In this document: positions 42,927 through 54,803 of the stretch, piece after piece
Position numbering within the stretch: the stretch's first letter is position 1
Layout of the letters: every line of letters begins with the position of its first letter
Assembly (NCBI GenBank): GCA_903909435.1
Contig: CAIVVT010000045.1
Location: forward strand, 1-64,000
Reading direction: 5' to 3'
DNA: 64,000 nt
Source: an uncultured Acidobacteriia bacterium
Lineage (GTDB): Bacteria; Acidobacteriota; Terriglobia; Bryobacterales; Bryobacteraceae
The notes under the pieces: model-generated
Databases searched by the model: none
What the model was told of the DNA's origin: nothing
What the model saw: only the letters and a program-made list of their open reading frames with translations
Made by a program: the position numbers and the translations under genes

Positions 42927-45249
42927 GGGGCACCTCCTCGCTGCCGATGTTGTGCGCGACATCCTCCGCGGTCACGTGCACCGTGTAGGTCCCGGGCGGG
43001 AGAAAAGCGGGTACGACGATCTCGCCCGTATTCGCCCGCGCTGCGCTGTTCCAGCGCAGCGCGACCGGCAGCGCGCCGTAGAGTCGCGCCGTGATGGTGC
43101 GAGCATTTCCGGATGCCTGGGCGGAAATGCGCAGCGTCTCGCCGGCTCGGATTCTCGGTTTCTCCAGACGTGCGCGCAGCACCGGCGTCTTGCTGGCGAT
43201 TACGAAGCTCTTGGATTCGCGATACACATGGCCGTCGAGATCGCGCAGGATCAGGCGAACCTGGTACACGCCGTCGGTCATGTCCACGGGCGCGAGGAAG
43301 CGCGTCTGCCAGGCGTCTTCCTCCTTCAGGTAGCGCAGCGGCTTGGTCAGGCCGAATGGAAAAAGCGCAATCACCGACACGATGGATTTATCGACTTTCA
43401 GACGCAGGATCGGGTCTCCCGGCCGGATCACGCGCGGTCGTAACAGCGCACGCGGCACCGCCAGGAAGGAGGTGTAGGGCGTGACGAACTTGTACTTCTT
43501 GGAGAGCCGTATGATCTCGTCGATGCTGGCGCTGTCCTCGCCCTCACGCTCGATTTTCGCTAGCAGCGCATCGACGCGCGCCTTCGCCCAGGTGCGGGGC
43601 AAATCGGGGTGATCGATGGCGGCGGCCGGCAGCGGGGCGTTGCGTGAGAGGCGAATCGCCTGGCGATCCCGAATCCCGGTGACCGTGAAAGCAGCCTGCG
43701 GTAGAGGCTGTTTGTACCGCCCGGCCCACGTGGCCATCGAGCCGGCGAAGCGCGAATCCTCCAGCGGATAAACCAGGTCGATGTTGTCCGCCGGCGTCGC
43801 GGCCAGCAGCAGGTTCTTCACGGGCTCCTGACCGATCTTGTTCAGAAACGCATTCAACTTGAACTCGATCGGTTCCGTCGATCGAACCGAATCGAAGTAG
43901 CCGTTGTTGCTCGCGAGCCGTTTCAACAGAGTCAGGTTGGCGTCGTCGCCGATGCCCAGCACCAGAGTATGCACCGACTGCGCGGGCGAACGCTTGCGCC
44001 ACTCCGCCGCGTACCATTCCGCCAACCTGCCGCTATGCACTGTACCTTCGGTGGCGCCGCCGTCGCTGAGCAGCAGCAGGTAAGTCTCGTTGGCCGAGTT
44101 CTGTCCAAGCGCGGACGCCAGCGCCTTTTGCAGATCCGTGCCCCCGCGAATCCGGCTGTTGCGGATGAACGCGAGCGCTTGTTCGATGTTCTCCGGAGTC
44201 GCTGGCCGCGGCTGAGGTGCGAATGGGCTCACACCGGAGTTGAACAGCAGCAGGTTGAAGGAATCGGCAGGCCGCAATCGTCGCAGTGCGGTCTCGCAGG
44301 CGGCGAAGGTCCGCTCCAGTTTGTCCCACTGCATCGAGAGCGAGTTGTCGAACATTACGATCAAAGTCTTGGCCGGTTGCGCGGTCCGCTGCGGCGTCAC
44401 TCCAGACTGCGCGGCGGAAAGGCCGAGCAGCGCCTGGGCCTGAAAGAACCCCGGTCCCGTCGCAGCTTCCCGCTCGGTGATCACGTTGATCGTGTCGGCC
44501 TGCTTCGGGTCGAGCGCATAGCGCACCGCGAAATCATCCTTGAGTTCCACGTTGTAAGCAAAGAACTCCGCACGCACCAGATTAGGCGTGCGCTCGCGGA
44601 TCTGCAGCGGATACTGTTTTGAAATGGCCGCAAAATCCCTGATTGCGTGAGCGGACCGGAGTTCGAATGTGACGCTGAGATGCCCGGCAGTTTGCACACC
44701 GTAGACGTCGGGCTTCAGCGGAACCACGAATTCCGATTGGTAGCGTTCCACTGCGATCGGGTGCTGGTACTCCATCTCGATCCGCTTTGTGCCGAACCGT
44801 GGAATCGGGACGATTCGGGCCGCGAACTGCTGGTTTCGACCGGCTTCGCTGGCGTCGCGTTCGCCCATTTGCAGCAAGCCGGGGTCGATGGCCTGGGCCT
44901 TCGCCTGCGCGTAGATCTCGCCCGCGCGGCGGCGTTCGAGAATGACTCCCGGTATGCGGGTCACGTCATCCCACACCGCGAAGCCGGAGACCGTCGCTTT
45001 GTCCGGTAGCGCGAATCTGTAAACGCCCTCATGAATGGTCCCACTGTGGTTGCCGAAGATCTGTCTCACTTGAACTCGCGCGACGCCGTTGTCGATGCGG
45101 ATCTCGAGCGTCATCTCGTTCAGCGAGAAGATCGCTGGATCGGGCTGCTGCCGGTCCCCGGGGATCAGCACGCCGGTGTCGGCCAGTGCGCCGGCGGCGC
45201 ACGCCAGCGACGCGACCACGCTACGCCAGTGTTGGGGCACGCGGCTCAT
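42913..45249 (-). CDS. VIT- and VWA-domain exported protein
   Basis: A 778-residue protein from the ATG at 45249, which overlaps the stop of the upstream propeller gene (ATGA). A signal peptide (SVVASLACAAGALA) is followed by a VIT domain (about 40-170; FSLNEMTLEIRIDNGVARVQV, FALPDKATVSGFAVW). A VWA domain (about 294-480) has a complete MIDAS: DNSLS (D301, S303, S305), T371 in GGTDLQ and D396 in LLLSDGG. A C-terminal beta-rich region (about 600-778) with an Ig-like end (PPGTYTVHVTAEDVAHNIG) follows. The layout is that of inter-alpha-trypsin-inhibitor-like proteins that bind metal and ligands. No sorting signal (LPXTG, PEP-CTERM) is seen. Confidence 0.92.
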   Translation of the reverse strand: MSRVPQHWRSVVASLACAAGALADTGVLIPGDRQQPDPAIFSLNEMTLEIRIDNGVARVQVRQIFGNHSGTIHEGVYRFALPDKATVSGFAVWDDVTRIPGVILERRRAGEIYAQAKAQAIDPGLLQMGERDASEAGRNQQFAARIVPIPRFGTKRIEMEYQHPIAVERYQSEFVVPLKPDVYGVQTAGHLSVTFELRSAHAIRDFAAISKQYPLQIRERTPNLVRAEFFAYNVELKDDFAVRYALDPKQADTINVITEREAATGPGFFQAQALLGLSAAQSGVTPQRTAQPAKTLIVMFDNSLSMQWDKLERTFAACETALRRLRPADSFNLLLFNSGVSPFAPQPRPATPENIEQALAFIRNSRIRGGTDLQKALASALGQNSANETYLLLLSDGGATEGTVHSGRLAEWYAAEWRKRSPAQSVHTLVLGIGDDANLTLLKRLASNNGYFDSVRSTEPIEFKLNAFLNKIGQEPVKNLLLAATPADNIDLVYPLEDSRFAGSMATWAGRYKQPLPQAAFTVTGIRDRQAIRLSRNAPLPAAAIDHPDLPRTWAKARVDALLAKIEREGEDSASIDEIIRLSKKYKFVTPYTSFLAVPRALLRPRVIRPGDPILRLKVDKSIVSVIALFPFGLTKPLRYLKEEDAWQTRFLAPVDMTDGVYQVRLILRDLDGHVYRESKSFVIASKTPVLRARLEKPRIRAGETLRISAQASGNARTITARLYGALPVALRWNSAARANTGEIVVPAFLPPGTYTVHVTAEDVAHNIGSEEVPLEIW

Positions 45250-47177
45250 CGCAAGGCTCCTTCGGCGATCCGCACCAGTCCATTGTCGGTGCCCAGGTAA
45301 ACGTAGCCTCCGCCAGTAGCTACCGCCGTCACATTCTTCGAAGGCAGACCGATGGTGGTGTTGGTCCAACGGGCGGATGCGCGGTCGTAAACGAACAGGC
45401 CGCGGTCGAGACTGCCTGCGTAAGCCAGACCGCCACTCGCCGTCATTGAGTTTGGATTCACGACGAAGTCGCCCTTCAGATCGGGAAACGAATGCCACTG
45501 CCCTGACGCGTCGAGCCGCACGACGCCCGCTCCATAGGTGCCTGCGAACCACTCGTCGCCGACTTGAACCAACGCGGTAATCCAGTTGTGCTTTAGGCCC
45601 GAATTGGCGGTCGTGTAATTGGCGCGGACTGTATCGTCATCGAGCACCGACACGCCGCCCAGCGTCCCAGCCACGGTTCGGGTTCCGCTGCTACCAACCG
45701 CGTATACGTGGTTGTTCACCAGCCCATGAAACACGTATAGGCTGCGGACTCCGCCGCGATCGACGAAGGACAGGCCCGCGGGTGTGGCCACCACCATGCC
45801 CTCGTCGCGGAAGGCGATGTCGGTGACGTGATCCGAGAGCAAGCCTTCCTTTCTGCCCATCACCTGACGTGGTTGAGCGCCGGAGTCGAACAGCACCAGT
45901 CCATTCGCGGTGGCGACTGCGGTCCGTGCGTGTTCCGGGTCCGCGACGATCCGGTTGACGCAAAACAGAGTGTCGCTTTCGTGATGCACGGCGCGCTCCA
46001 GGCCGGCATCCAGCACGTCGAGCCCACGGTCGAAGTAGCCGATCCACAACCGGCCGCCGCTCCATGCGAGCGCGGCTACATTGCGGTCCGTTAGCGGGGC
46101 CGCGCCGGCGTTTAGCACGGTCCGCCAGCGCCGGGGAGCCGGGTCGTACCGGTAGACGGCACTCTCTCCGACCGCGTACATCTCGCCCTCCAGGTTTGCC
46201 AGCTGAAGCACGGCGTCCGGCGTTGACTTGCCTTCGGCTGGAATGCGCGGTCCCGGGCGCGACTCTAAGGGCACGGCGACAATCCCTTCGTCCTCGGTTC
46301 CGACATGCAGCGTCTCGCCCCGGGGAGCCAGGGCGCGGGCGAAGAACCCGTCGGCGAGAGTGCGCACGCGCCGCCCCTCAAGAAACTCCACCACGCCGAG
46401 CGGCGTGCCGGCGTAGGCCGTATCCCCCTCGACGGCCAGCGACAGCACCTGCGGGTCGGGCAGCGCACCAGTCAGTTCCTCCAACTGCCCGGCCCGGTAG
46501 TGGAACACGCCGCTGTCGAGAGTGCCAATCCAGAGACTGCCGTCGTTGCCTGCGAGTACGGTAACGTGAGCCGCCTTGAGGCGCGGGTGGAAGGGCGTGA
46601 GGCGCCGGCCATCGAACACCAGGACGCCCTGCCGCTCAGTGCCGAGCAGGATGCGGCCCGAGCCCAGCGTCAGCACGCAGGTCACTGTGCGCATTCCGGA
46701 ATCCGCCGGCAGGATCTGGCGGAAGCGCGCACCGTCGAAAGCCAGCAGCCCTTCTCCGCGCGTCGCGATGAAGAGTTCCGGCCCTGCCGCACCCGCGACC
46801 GTCCCTGCGGACATGGAACCCAGTTCGGCCGGCGGCAGTTCGATGCCGGCTCGATACGAGTGCAGCAGTGTGCCATTCCGGTCGTACACGAACAACCCGG
46901 CACGCGCACTGACCGCAATCGTCTCTTTGTAAAGTCCGAGATCACGGAAGCCCGGACTGGCGGCTATGGCGTCCACCGAACCCGGCGCAAGCCGGTCCAC
47001 TGGGATGACCTGGAAAGCAAACTCGGACCTCGCGAGAAGCTCCGCGGACGCCTCCTCCGTTGCTTGAGAAGCCCGCCAGAATGCCGTCCCGGCCGCGAAC
47101 AGCAGGGTGCAGCAAGCCACAGCGAGAACCCAGCGCCAACTTCCCGGCCGCCGCAGCGTTCTGAACAGGTTGTGCAC
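45246..47177 (-). CDS. Membrane-anchored beta-propeller protein (first gene of the envelope operon)
   Basis: A 643-residue protein. I chose the GTG at 47177, because a TATAAT lies at 47202-47207, downstream of the alternative GTG at 47216. The N terminus has one membrane helix (RWVLAVACCTLLFAAGTAFW). The rest is made of repeated blades such as SGRILLGTERQGVLVFDGRRLTPFHP, DGSLWIGTLDSGVFHYRAGQL and GRLWIGYFDRGLDVLDAG. These are the blades of two-component-regulator propellers found in sensors, but no kinase or other output domain is fused. Its stop overlaps the VIT/VWA start (ATGA), so it is coupled to it and is the likely operon leader. Confidence 0.8.
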   Translation of the reverse strand: MHNLFRTLRRPGSWRWVLAVACCTLLFAAGTAFWRASQATEEASAELLARSEFAFQVIPVDRLAPGSVDAIAASPGFRDLGLYKETIAVSARAGLFVYDRNGTLLHSYRAGIELPPAELGSMSAGTVAGAAGPELFIATRGEGLLAFDGARFRQILPADSGMRTVTCVLTLGSGRILLGTERQGVLVFDGRRLTPFHPRLKAAHVTVLAGNDGSLWIGTLDSGVFHYRAGQLEELTGALPDPQVLSLAVEGDTAYAGTPLGVVEFLEGRRVRTLADGFFARALAPRGETLHVGTEDEGIVAVPLESRPGPRIPAEGKSTPDAVLQLANLEGEMYAVGESAVYRYDPAPRRWRTVLNAGAAPLTDRNVAALAWSGGRLWIGYFDRGLDVLDAGLERAVHHESDTLFCVNRIVADPEHARTAVATANGLVLFDSGAQPRQVMGRKEGLLSDHVTDIAFRDEGMVVATPAGLSFVDRGGVRSLYVFHGLVNNHVYAVGSSGTRTVAGTLGGVSVLDDDTVRANYTTANSGLKHNWITALVQVGDEWFAGTYGAGVVRLDASGQWHSFPDLKGDFVVNPNSMTASGGLAYAGSLDRGLFVYDRASARWTNTTIGLPSKNVTAVATGGGYVYLGTDNGLVRIAEGALR

Positions 47178-47201
47178 GAGGATACCCGGTAGTGTAGCGC
47201 C

Positions 47202-47207
47202 ATTATA
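47202..47207 (-). promoter_or_regulatory. Candidate -10 box of the envelope operon
   Basis: On the minus strand a perfect TATAAT lies 24 bases before the GTG at 47177. No good -35 is visible at 16-18 bases, so the promoter may use an extended -10, an activator or another sigma factor. The assignment is tentative. Confidence 0.4.
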
Positions 47208-47302
47208 CGCGGCCACATCATGGGAATTTGGGACAATTCGTCGGGCGCTGCGGAGTTCAGGAACACTGTGCAGCGCCTAGATCCGGGTGCCCAGAGCGAA
47301 TT

Positions 47303-47339
47303 GCCCTTGCGTCCCTTCGGGAGGATAGGCCGCAAGGGC
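47303..47339 (-). terminator. Hairpin after the sugar-isomerase gene (minus strand)
   Basis: An exact 9-bp outer stem (GCCCTTGCG / CGCAAGGGC) encloses a second stem with a CGAA loop on the minus strand (TCCC/GGGA). It begins 11 bases beyond the stop codon. There is no clear T-run, so it is a probable but weak terminator. Confidence 0.5.
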
Positions 47340-47349
47340 GCACGCAGGC

Positions 47350-48285
47350 CTACGCCAGGATTTTGTTCAGGTTGTCGTAGGCGATCTTGCAGTCCGCAAT
47401 CGCATCCCGGCCACCCTGGCCCGCCGTATCCTGCTCGATCACGAAGTGCTTCAGGCCCGCCGTTTTAGCGTTCGCGAAGACCGCTCTGTACTCGACGTCG
47501 CCCTCGCCCATCGCCACGATTTTGGCTACCCGCTGGCGCTGGCTCGGCTTCAGCTTCGGATCGAGTTCCTTATACTTGGCATCTTTCACGTGCCACAGTT
47601 CGTAGCGGCCGGGGTTCTTTTTGAACATCTCGACAGCGTCCTGCCCGGCCACGTAGGCCCAGCCGATGTCGAGTTGCATCGCCACCAAAGCCGGATCGGT
47701 CTCCCGCAGCATCACGTCGTATTCGGTCGTTTTCCCGTCGTCCAGAACGTCGAATTCGCCCGAGTGATTGTGGATGTAGTACTTCATCCCGAACTTCTTC
47801 AGCAGCACGCCGTAAGTGTTCATCTCCGCGCAGTCGCCCTTGACGCGCTCGATGGTCTTCGGTCCGCGCGGCCGGTCTCCTGCCTTGTGCACTGCCGTGT
47901 ACTTGAGGCCCATCAGGGCGTGACCTTCGAGTTCCTTTTCGAGGCCGGGCCCGTCGGTGGCATCGGCGTGCGTGCTGAACATTTTGAAGTGGTACTTGTC
48001 CAGCAGCGCCTTGTACTGAGCCGGAGGCAGGTTGTTGTAGGGGTCGGCCGCCTCCACTTCCTTGTAGCCGATGGCCGCCACTTTCGCGAGCGTCCCCTCG
48101 TAGTCTTTCGCCAACAGGTCGCGCACGGTATAGAGTTCCAGGCCGATCTGGTTCTTCCACTGAGGCGCGATCTTCGGCGCGGCCAGCAAGGCGCTCTCGC
48201 CGCCCAGCACGCACGCCCCACCCAAAGTCAGGTCCCTGAGAAATGCACGCCGGTCCCGTCCGCCTACATCGTAATTCGTCGTCAT
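47350..48285 (-). CDS. Sugar phosphate isomerase/epimerase-like TIM-barrel protein, Tat-exported
   Basis: A 311-residue protein from the ATG at 48285 (GAGAGGA upstream). The N terminus has a twin-arginine signal (RDRRAFLRDLTLGGACVLGG), then an AP-endonuclease-2-type barrel: IGLELYTVRDLL, IGYKEVEAADPYN, MGLKYTAVHK, MKYYIHNHSGEF, QLDIGWAYVAG and LWHVKDAKYKELDP. The His, Glu and Asp of these strands are the usual metal ligands of xylose-isomerase-like proteins. It is 39 bases downstream of an exported Gfo/Idh/MocA gene, so both likely act on the same exported sugar substrate. Confidence 0.87.
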   Translation of the reverse strand: MTTNYDVGGRDRRAFLRDLTLGGACVLGGESALLAAPKIAPQWKNQIGLELYTVRDLLAKDYEGTLAKVAAIGYKEVEAADPYNNLPPAQYKALLDKYHFKMFSTHADATDGPGLEKELEGHALMGLKYTAVHKAGDRPRGPKTIERVKGDCAEMNTYGVLLKKFGMKYYIHNHSGEFDVLDDGKTTEYDVMLRETDPALVAMQLDIGWAYVAGQDAVEMFKKNPGRYELWHVKDAKYKELDPKLKPSQRQRVAKIVAMGEGDVEYRAVFANAKTAGLKHFVIEQDTAGQGGRDAIADCKIAYDNLNKILA

Positions 48286-48324
48286 AGTGTTCCTCTCCAA
48301 AATCACAATCCGAGCGCCGTCCGC

Positions 48325-49914
48325 CTAGAGTTCGATCTTCCAGCCCCTGCGGAATGACGGCTTGACCCATTTGTTCGCTTCCGCGCTGTTAGAGAACTCG
48401 CCCCTGGCCTGATCCCATAACAGCTTGCCCTCCACATGCGGGGCGGCAGAACCCAGCACCAGCCACTCCGTGAACTTGGCGGCGATGGAGAAGTTGGAAC
48501 ACGCCGGGGCCCCGCCCTTGCAGGCGCGCACCCAGTCGTGGCAGTGCGCCGTGTGGTTGCTGCCGGTGCCGGCTCCCGGCGAGCGCTGGAGGTATTGCTC
48601 CGGCAGCTTGTATTCCGACCAGCGTTTGCCCGGCAGCAGGCCCACGTCCTCACCCCGCCCGCTGGTGCCCAGATAGCCCTTCGAACCCGACATGATGAGG
48701 TTGTACCCGCTGCTTTCGGCGGGCCGCTGCCGCGCAGCGGGAGCCGGCTTCGGCCGGACAATTCCGCCGGAGCCCGGGGTGAACCCGCCCTGCCCGCGCT
48801 GTGGACCCACTTGGGGGCCCGAGTCCGGGAGCTTCCGCGCTTCATCAGCCGACATGCCCGGCGGCAGCCAGGCATCACCGCCCGTGTGCTGGTACCAATA
48901 CACGGTCACCGGAGGCATTCCGCCCGGCCTTGGACCGAATTCGTACTTGATGGTCATCACGTCCGGGAAGGTGAAGGGCGGCAGTGCGTCCTGCTTGATG
49001 CACTCCACGCTGATCAGATATTCCGGAGCCAATTGCAGCGCCCAGTTGGCCGGTCCGAGGATGTGGACGCCCCAGTCGCCGATCAGGCTCGATCCGAAAT
49101 CGTAGAAGCCGCGCCAGTTGAAGGGCAGGTAGAAGCCCCACTCGGGCTGCGCCGATGTGCCGCTGCGGCCGTAGCGCTGGTTGCGCTCGATCACGAACGC
49201 AGTGTACTCGTCGTCGCCCGCGGTGAACGGACGCTCCGCCGCGCCACCCAGCCAAAGGTCCCAATCCAGAGTCTCGGGTATCGGAGTAGGCTTGGCCAAA
49301 CGCGGCATCTCCTGCGGCCAACTCGGCCGTCCCGTCCAGGCATGCACTTCGCTGACGTCTCCGATCTCACCCGACCAGACAATTTCGCACGCTACCCGCG
49401 TGGCGTCGTGCGAATAACCCTGGTTGCCCATCTGTGTCGCCACGTCATAGCGCTCGGCCGCGCGAGCCAGCAACCTTGCCTCCCAGGCCGTCCGAGTCAA
49501 TGGCTTCTCCACATACACATGCTTGCCGAGTTGCATGCAAGCCAGCGCGCAGGTGGCGTGCATGTGATCCGGAGTGCCGATCACCACAGCGTCGATCTCG
49601 TTGCCTTGACGGTCGAGCATCTGGCGGAAATCTTTGTAGCGCTTCGCGTTTGGGAACCTCTCGAAGGACTCTTTGCCGCGCACCCAATCCACGTCGGCCA
49701 GAGCTACTACGTTTTCAACGCCAGCTTGCGCGAGTTTCAAGTCCGCCGCCGGCTGTCCGCCCGCGCCGATCGCGGCGAGGTTCAGCTTCTCGTTTGGCGA
49801 TTTGTAGCCCAGCTTCTTCAATGAGGGGGTACTGCCGAATCCGCCCGTAGGCACCGCCCCTGCGAGGAGGGCTCCGTAAAAGAAATATCTCCGTGAAAAA
49901 CCTTGTTGCGGCAT
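48325..49914 (-). CDS. Gfo/Idh/MocA-family oxidoreductase, Tat-exported
   Basis: A 529-residue protein from the ATG at 49914, which places a twin-arginine signal (SRRYFFYGALLAGA) at the N terminus. The frame is open farther upstream but without family sequence. A Rossmann NAD-binding start (LNLAAIGAGGQPAADLKLA), the motif VIGTPDHMHATCALACMQLGKHVYVEKP, and the C-terminal MocA domain (FGSSLIGDWGVHILGPANWALQL) follow. A long Gly/Pro-rich insert (about 355-415) is present. It likely oxidises or isomerises a sugar or inositol derivative outside the cytoplasm. It heads a pair with the exported isomerase-like gene downstream. Confidence 0.9.
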   Translation of the reverse strand: MPQQGFSRRYFFYGALLAGAVPTGGFGSTPSLKKLGYKSPNEKLNLAAIGAGGQPAADLKLAQAGVENVVALADVDWVRGKESFERFPNAKRYKDFRQMLDRQGNEIDAVVIGTPDHMHATCALACMQLGKHVYVEKPLTRTAWEARLLARAAERYDVATQMGNQGYSHDATRVACEIVWSGEIGDVSEVHAWTGRPSWPQEMPRLAKPTPIPETLDWDLWLGGAAERPFTAGDDEYTAFVIERNQRYGRSGTSAQPEWGFYLPFNWRGFYDFGSSLIGDWGVHILGPANWALQLAPEYLISVECIKQDALPPFTFPDVMTIKYEFGPRPGGMPPVTVYWYQHTGGDAWLPPGMSADEARKLPDSGPQVGPQRGQGGFTPGSGGIVRPKPAPAARQRPAESSGYNLIMSGSKGYLGTSGRGEDVGLLPGKRWSEYKLPEQYLQRSPGAGTGSNHTAHCHDWVRACKGGAPACSNFSIAAKFTEWLVLGSAAPHVEGKLLWDQARGEFSNSAEANKWVKPSFRRGWKIEL

Positions 49915-50053
49915 CTGCCATACCTTCCTGAGCGCAGTATCCACACGCCGCCCCGGCACAGGACGCTGAAACGTGCGGCGCTGCAAGCATTCTATTTCTT
50001 TCGGCGGATCGCCATCGGAGAGGTCAGGGAAGTCCAAGTGCCTGCCGCGGTCG

Positions 50054-52681
<2,628 letters not shown>

Positions 52682-52941
52682 TGGTCGAACCTACGTTTCG
52701 GCAATACGAACTTGAACCACCGCTGGCTAGAGACATGCCGCTCGAAATGGGCCGCATGCCCCCCCGCTGATGACTCGCAGAAGACTCCCCGTTGAGGGCC
52801 TCTAGCCGTTGCAACCGGGCGATTCCGCTTTCGCCAGAGTGTGGGAATGTGCCAGTAGCAACGAACGGACAGCCACCTGCCGTAAAGTTTACACCCGGCA
52901 GTAACCGGGCCAGCAGCCCTAAGCGGAGATGAGGCCGCTCG

Positions 52942-52971
52942 TTGACCCCCTGTCAAACGCTGTGATAGAAC
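52942..52971 (+). promoter_or_regulatory. Candidate promoter of the 53010 oxidoreductase gene
   Basis: A -35 of TTGACC (5 of 6) at 52942-52947 and a -10 of TAGAAC (4 of 6) at 52966-52971 with an 18-base spacer. It is 38 bases upstream of the ATG at 53010, inside the 328-base divergent gap with the histidine kinase. Confidence 0.45.
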
Positions 52972-53009
52972 CGTGCCAGCCCGCACTCGCGGGCGGAAAG
53001 GCCCCTCGT

Positions 53010-54236
53010 ATGACAAGCCGCCGTTCGTTCCTGGTGGGTTCCGGCCTGACTGCCGCCCTGGCCCGCTCCGCCGTTGGCTCCAACGACAGGATTCGCATGG
53101 GGGCGATCGGCACCGGGGTTCGTGGCTCCTACATGGCGCCTGTTTTTGCCGCCAACCCGGACTGCGAAGTGGTGGCTGTCTGCGATGTTTACAAGCCTAA
53201 TCGAGACAAGACCACGGCCGCTCTGCCAGCGCCCGCCGACGCTGTGGTCGACTACCGGCGCATTATGGAGCGCAAGGACATCGACGCCGTCCTGATCGCA
53301 ACCCCCGACCACTGGCATGCGCCCATGGTGATCGAGGCCGCCCAGGCAGGCAAAGACGCCTACTGCGAGAAGCCTGTTTCAAACAGCATCGAGGCCGCGT
53401 GGCGCGCTGTCGGAGCCGCCAACAAGGCTGGGCGCATCGTACAGATCGGACTCCAGCAGCGGAGTTGGGCCCACTTCCAGCAGTGTCAGGAGTGGGTGAG
53501 CGGCGGCCGTTTCGGGGCCATCTACCATGCTCAGATGCACTGGCAAGGCCACTACAGCCATGCCCCCGAAGCGCCCGTCGATCCGCCCGCCGACCTTGAT
53601 TGGGAACTGTTCCAGGGTCCTGCCGAGCGCAAGCCCTACTCCCCCGGTCGCCAGTTCGACTGGCGCGGCTACTTCGACTACGGTGGCGGCATCATCACGG
53701 ACCAGGGCGTCCACCTGGCCGACCTCGTGCGCTGGTACCTGAACGCCGGCGCACCGCTCTCCGTGGCCGCGTCCGGACAGTGGGTTCGTGTCGCTCCGCC
53801 TAATCCAGAGCAGCCTCCCGACACCTTCGTCATCACCTGGAAGTACGACAACTTCGTGCTGAGCTTCGCCAACACCTTAATGCCTGGGCCGGATGTCAAC
53901 CCCGAGCACGGGGTCTACTTCTACGGCAAAACGGGGACCCTGCACGTAAGTCGCGCGAGCTACACGGCCCGCCCTCTGCCGGTACGCGTGCCTCCTGGCC
54001 AGACCGTTCCGCCGCCTCCGTTTGAGGAAGTCAACGAGCATTTCCGCCAGCAGGGCCAACCCGCCGATCGTACTCATGCGCGCAATTTCCTGGACTGCGT
54101 GAAGTCAAGGCAGAAGCCCATCACCGATATCGAGACGGGGTTCTATTCGACGCTCCCGCTGCTGCTGGGAGTCCTCGCCGTCCGTACCGGCAAACAATAC
54201 GCCTGGAACGGCCGCTCCGCCGTCGCCTGCGGCTGA
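53010..54236 (+). CDS. Gfo/Idh/MocA-family oxidoreductase, exported
   Basis: A 408-residue protein from the ATG at 53010 (GGAAAGG upstream), giving a twin-arginine-type signal (TSRRSFLVGSGLTAALA). A Rossmann domain (IRMGAIGTGVRGSYMAPVF), then DAVLIATPDHWHAPMVIEAAQAGKDAYCEKPVSN and the C-terminal domain (YFDYGGGIITDQGVHLADLVRWYLNA) follow. EKP and the DQGVHLADLVRW helix are family hallmarks. The substrate is unknown. It is divergent from the histidine kinase, and a link between them would be conjecture. Confidence 0.9.
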   Translation: MTSRRSFLVGSGLTAALARSAVGSNDRIRMGAIGTGVRGSYMAPVFAANPDCEVVAVCDVYKPNRDKTTAALPAPADAVVDYRRIMERKDIDAVLIATPDHWHAPMVIEAAQAGKDAYCEKPVSNSIEAAWRAVGAANKAGRIVQIGLQQRSWAHFQQCQEWVSGGRFGAIYHAQMHWQGHYSHAPEAPVDPPADLDWELFQGPAERKPYSPGRQFDWRGYFDYGGGIITDQGVHLADLVRWYLNAGAPLSVAASGQWVRVAPPNPEQPPDTFVITWKYDNFVLSFANTLMPGPDVNPEHGVYFYGKTGTLHVSRASYTARPLPVRVPPGQTVPPPPFEEVNEHFRQQGQPADRTHARNFLDCVKSRQKPITDIETGFYSTLPLLLGVLAVRTGKQYAWNGRSAVACG

Positions 54237-54256
54237 ATTGCACCGACCGGACCGTG

Positions 54257-54679
54257 CTACAGCTTGTGCTTTAACTCCTGGACCGGGATGCTCACGCGGT
54301 AGAGCGGACTGCCGTCCGGAGCGGTAAGGTCGAAGCGGCCGCCCACGCTGGGTGGTCCTGATTGCCCGCCTAGAAAAGTAACCGATCGCTCCTTGACTCG
54401 GCCGCCGGGACCCAACCCGGTCCACGTTCCCGACTTGAGGCTAGTGGGGATCCCGATGGTGAACTGCAGGTCGAGACTGAGCACTTCGCGCGCGCCGCCG
54501 CCAAACTCCGCCTTAACGTGGAGTTGATCGCCATCCCGGGTCCCGCGCAGAGAGGTAAGCACGAACTGCGAGACATCGCTTCCGCCGCCGACGTCCTGCA
54601 CCGGTTTCGCGTCTTGCCTGTGACATCCCGCTAGAGCAAAAAACAGCAATGTCGTGATGGCCGCCGCAGGTCGAGACAT
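54257..54679 (-). CDS. Small lipoprotein of unknown function
   Basis: A 140-residue protein whose signal peptide ends in a lipobox (FALAGC, Cys19). The mature part is beta-rich and Gly-rich (LHVKAEFGGGAREVLSLDLQF, GRFDLTAPDGSPLYRVSIPV) and has no recognised domain. It converges with the MocA-type gene (20-base gap). Confidence 0.75.
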   Translation of the reverse strand: MSRPAAAITTLLFFALAGCHRQDAKPVQDVGGGSDVSQFVLTSLRGTRDGDQLHVKAEFGGGAREVLSLDLQFTIGIPTSLKSGTWTGLGPGGRVKERSVTFLGGQSGPPSVGGRFDLTAPDGSPLYRVSIPVQELKHKL

Positions 54680-54803
54680 GATCTCAGTCTACTGGCTTGG
54701 GTCAAAAGCGCGGGCGAAGGCTGCCACAACCCAGTCACAACGGCCGTTCAGTCATGGGGGCGTGTTGAGGGGATTGCGGAATCGTCTAAGTGCTTCTTTC
54801 TCA

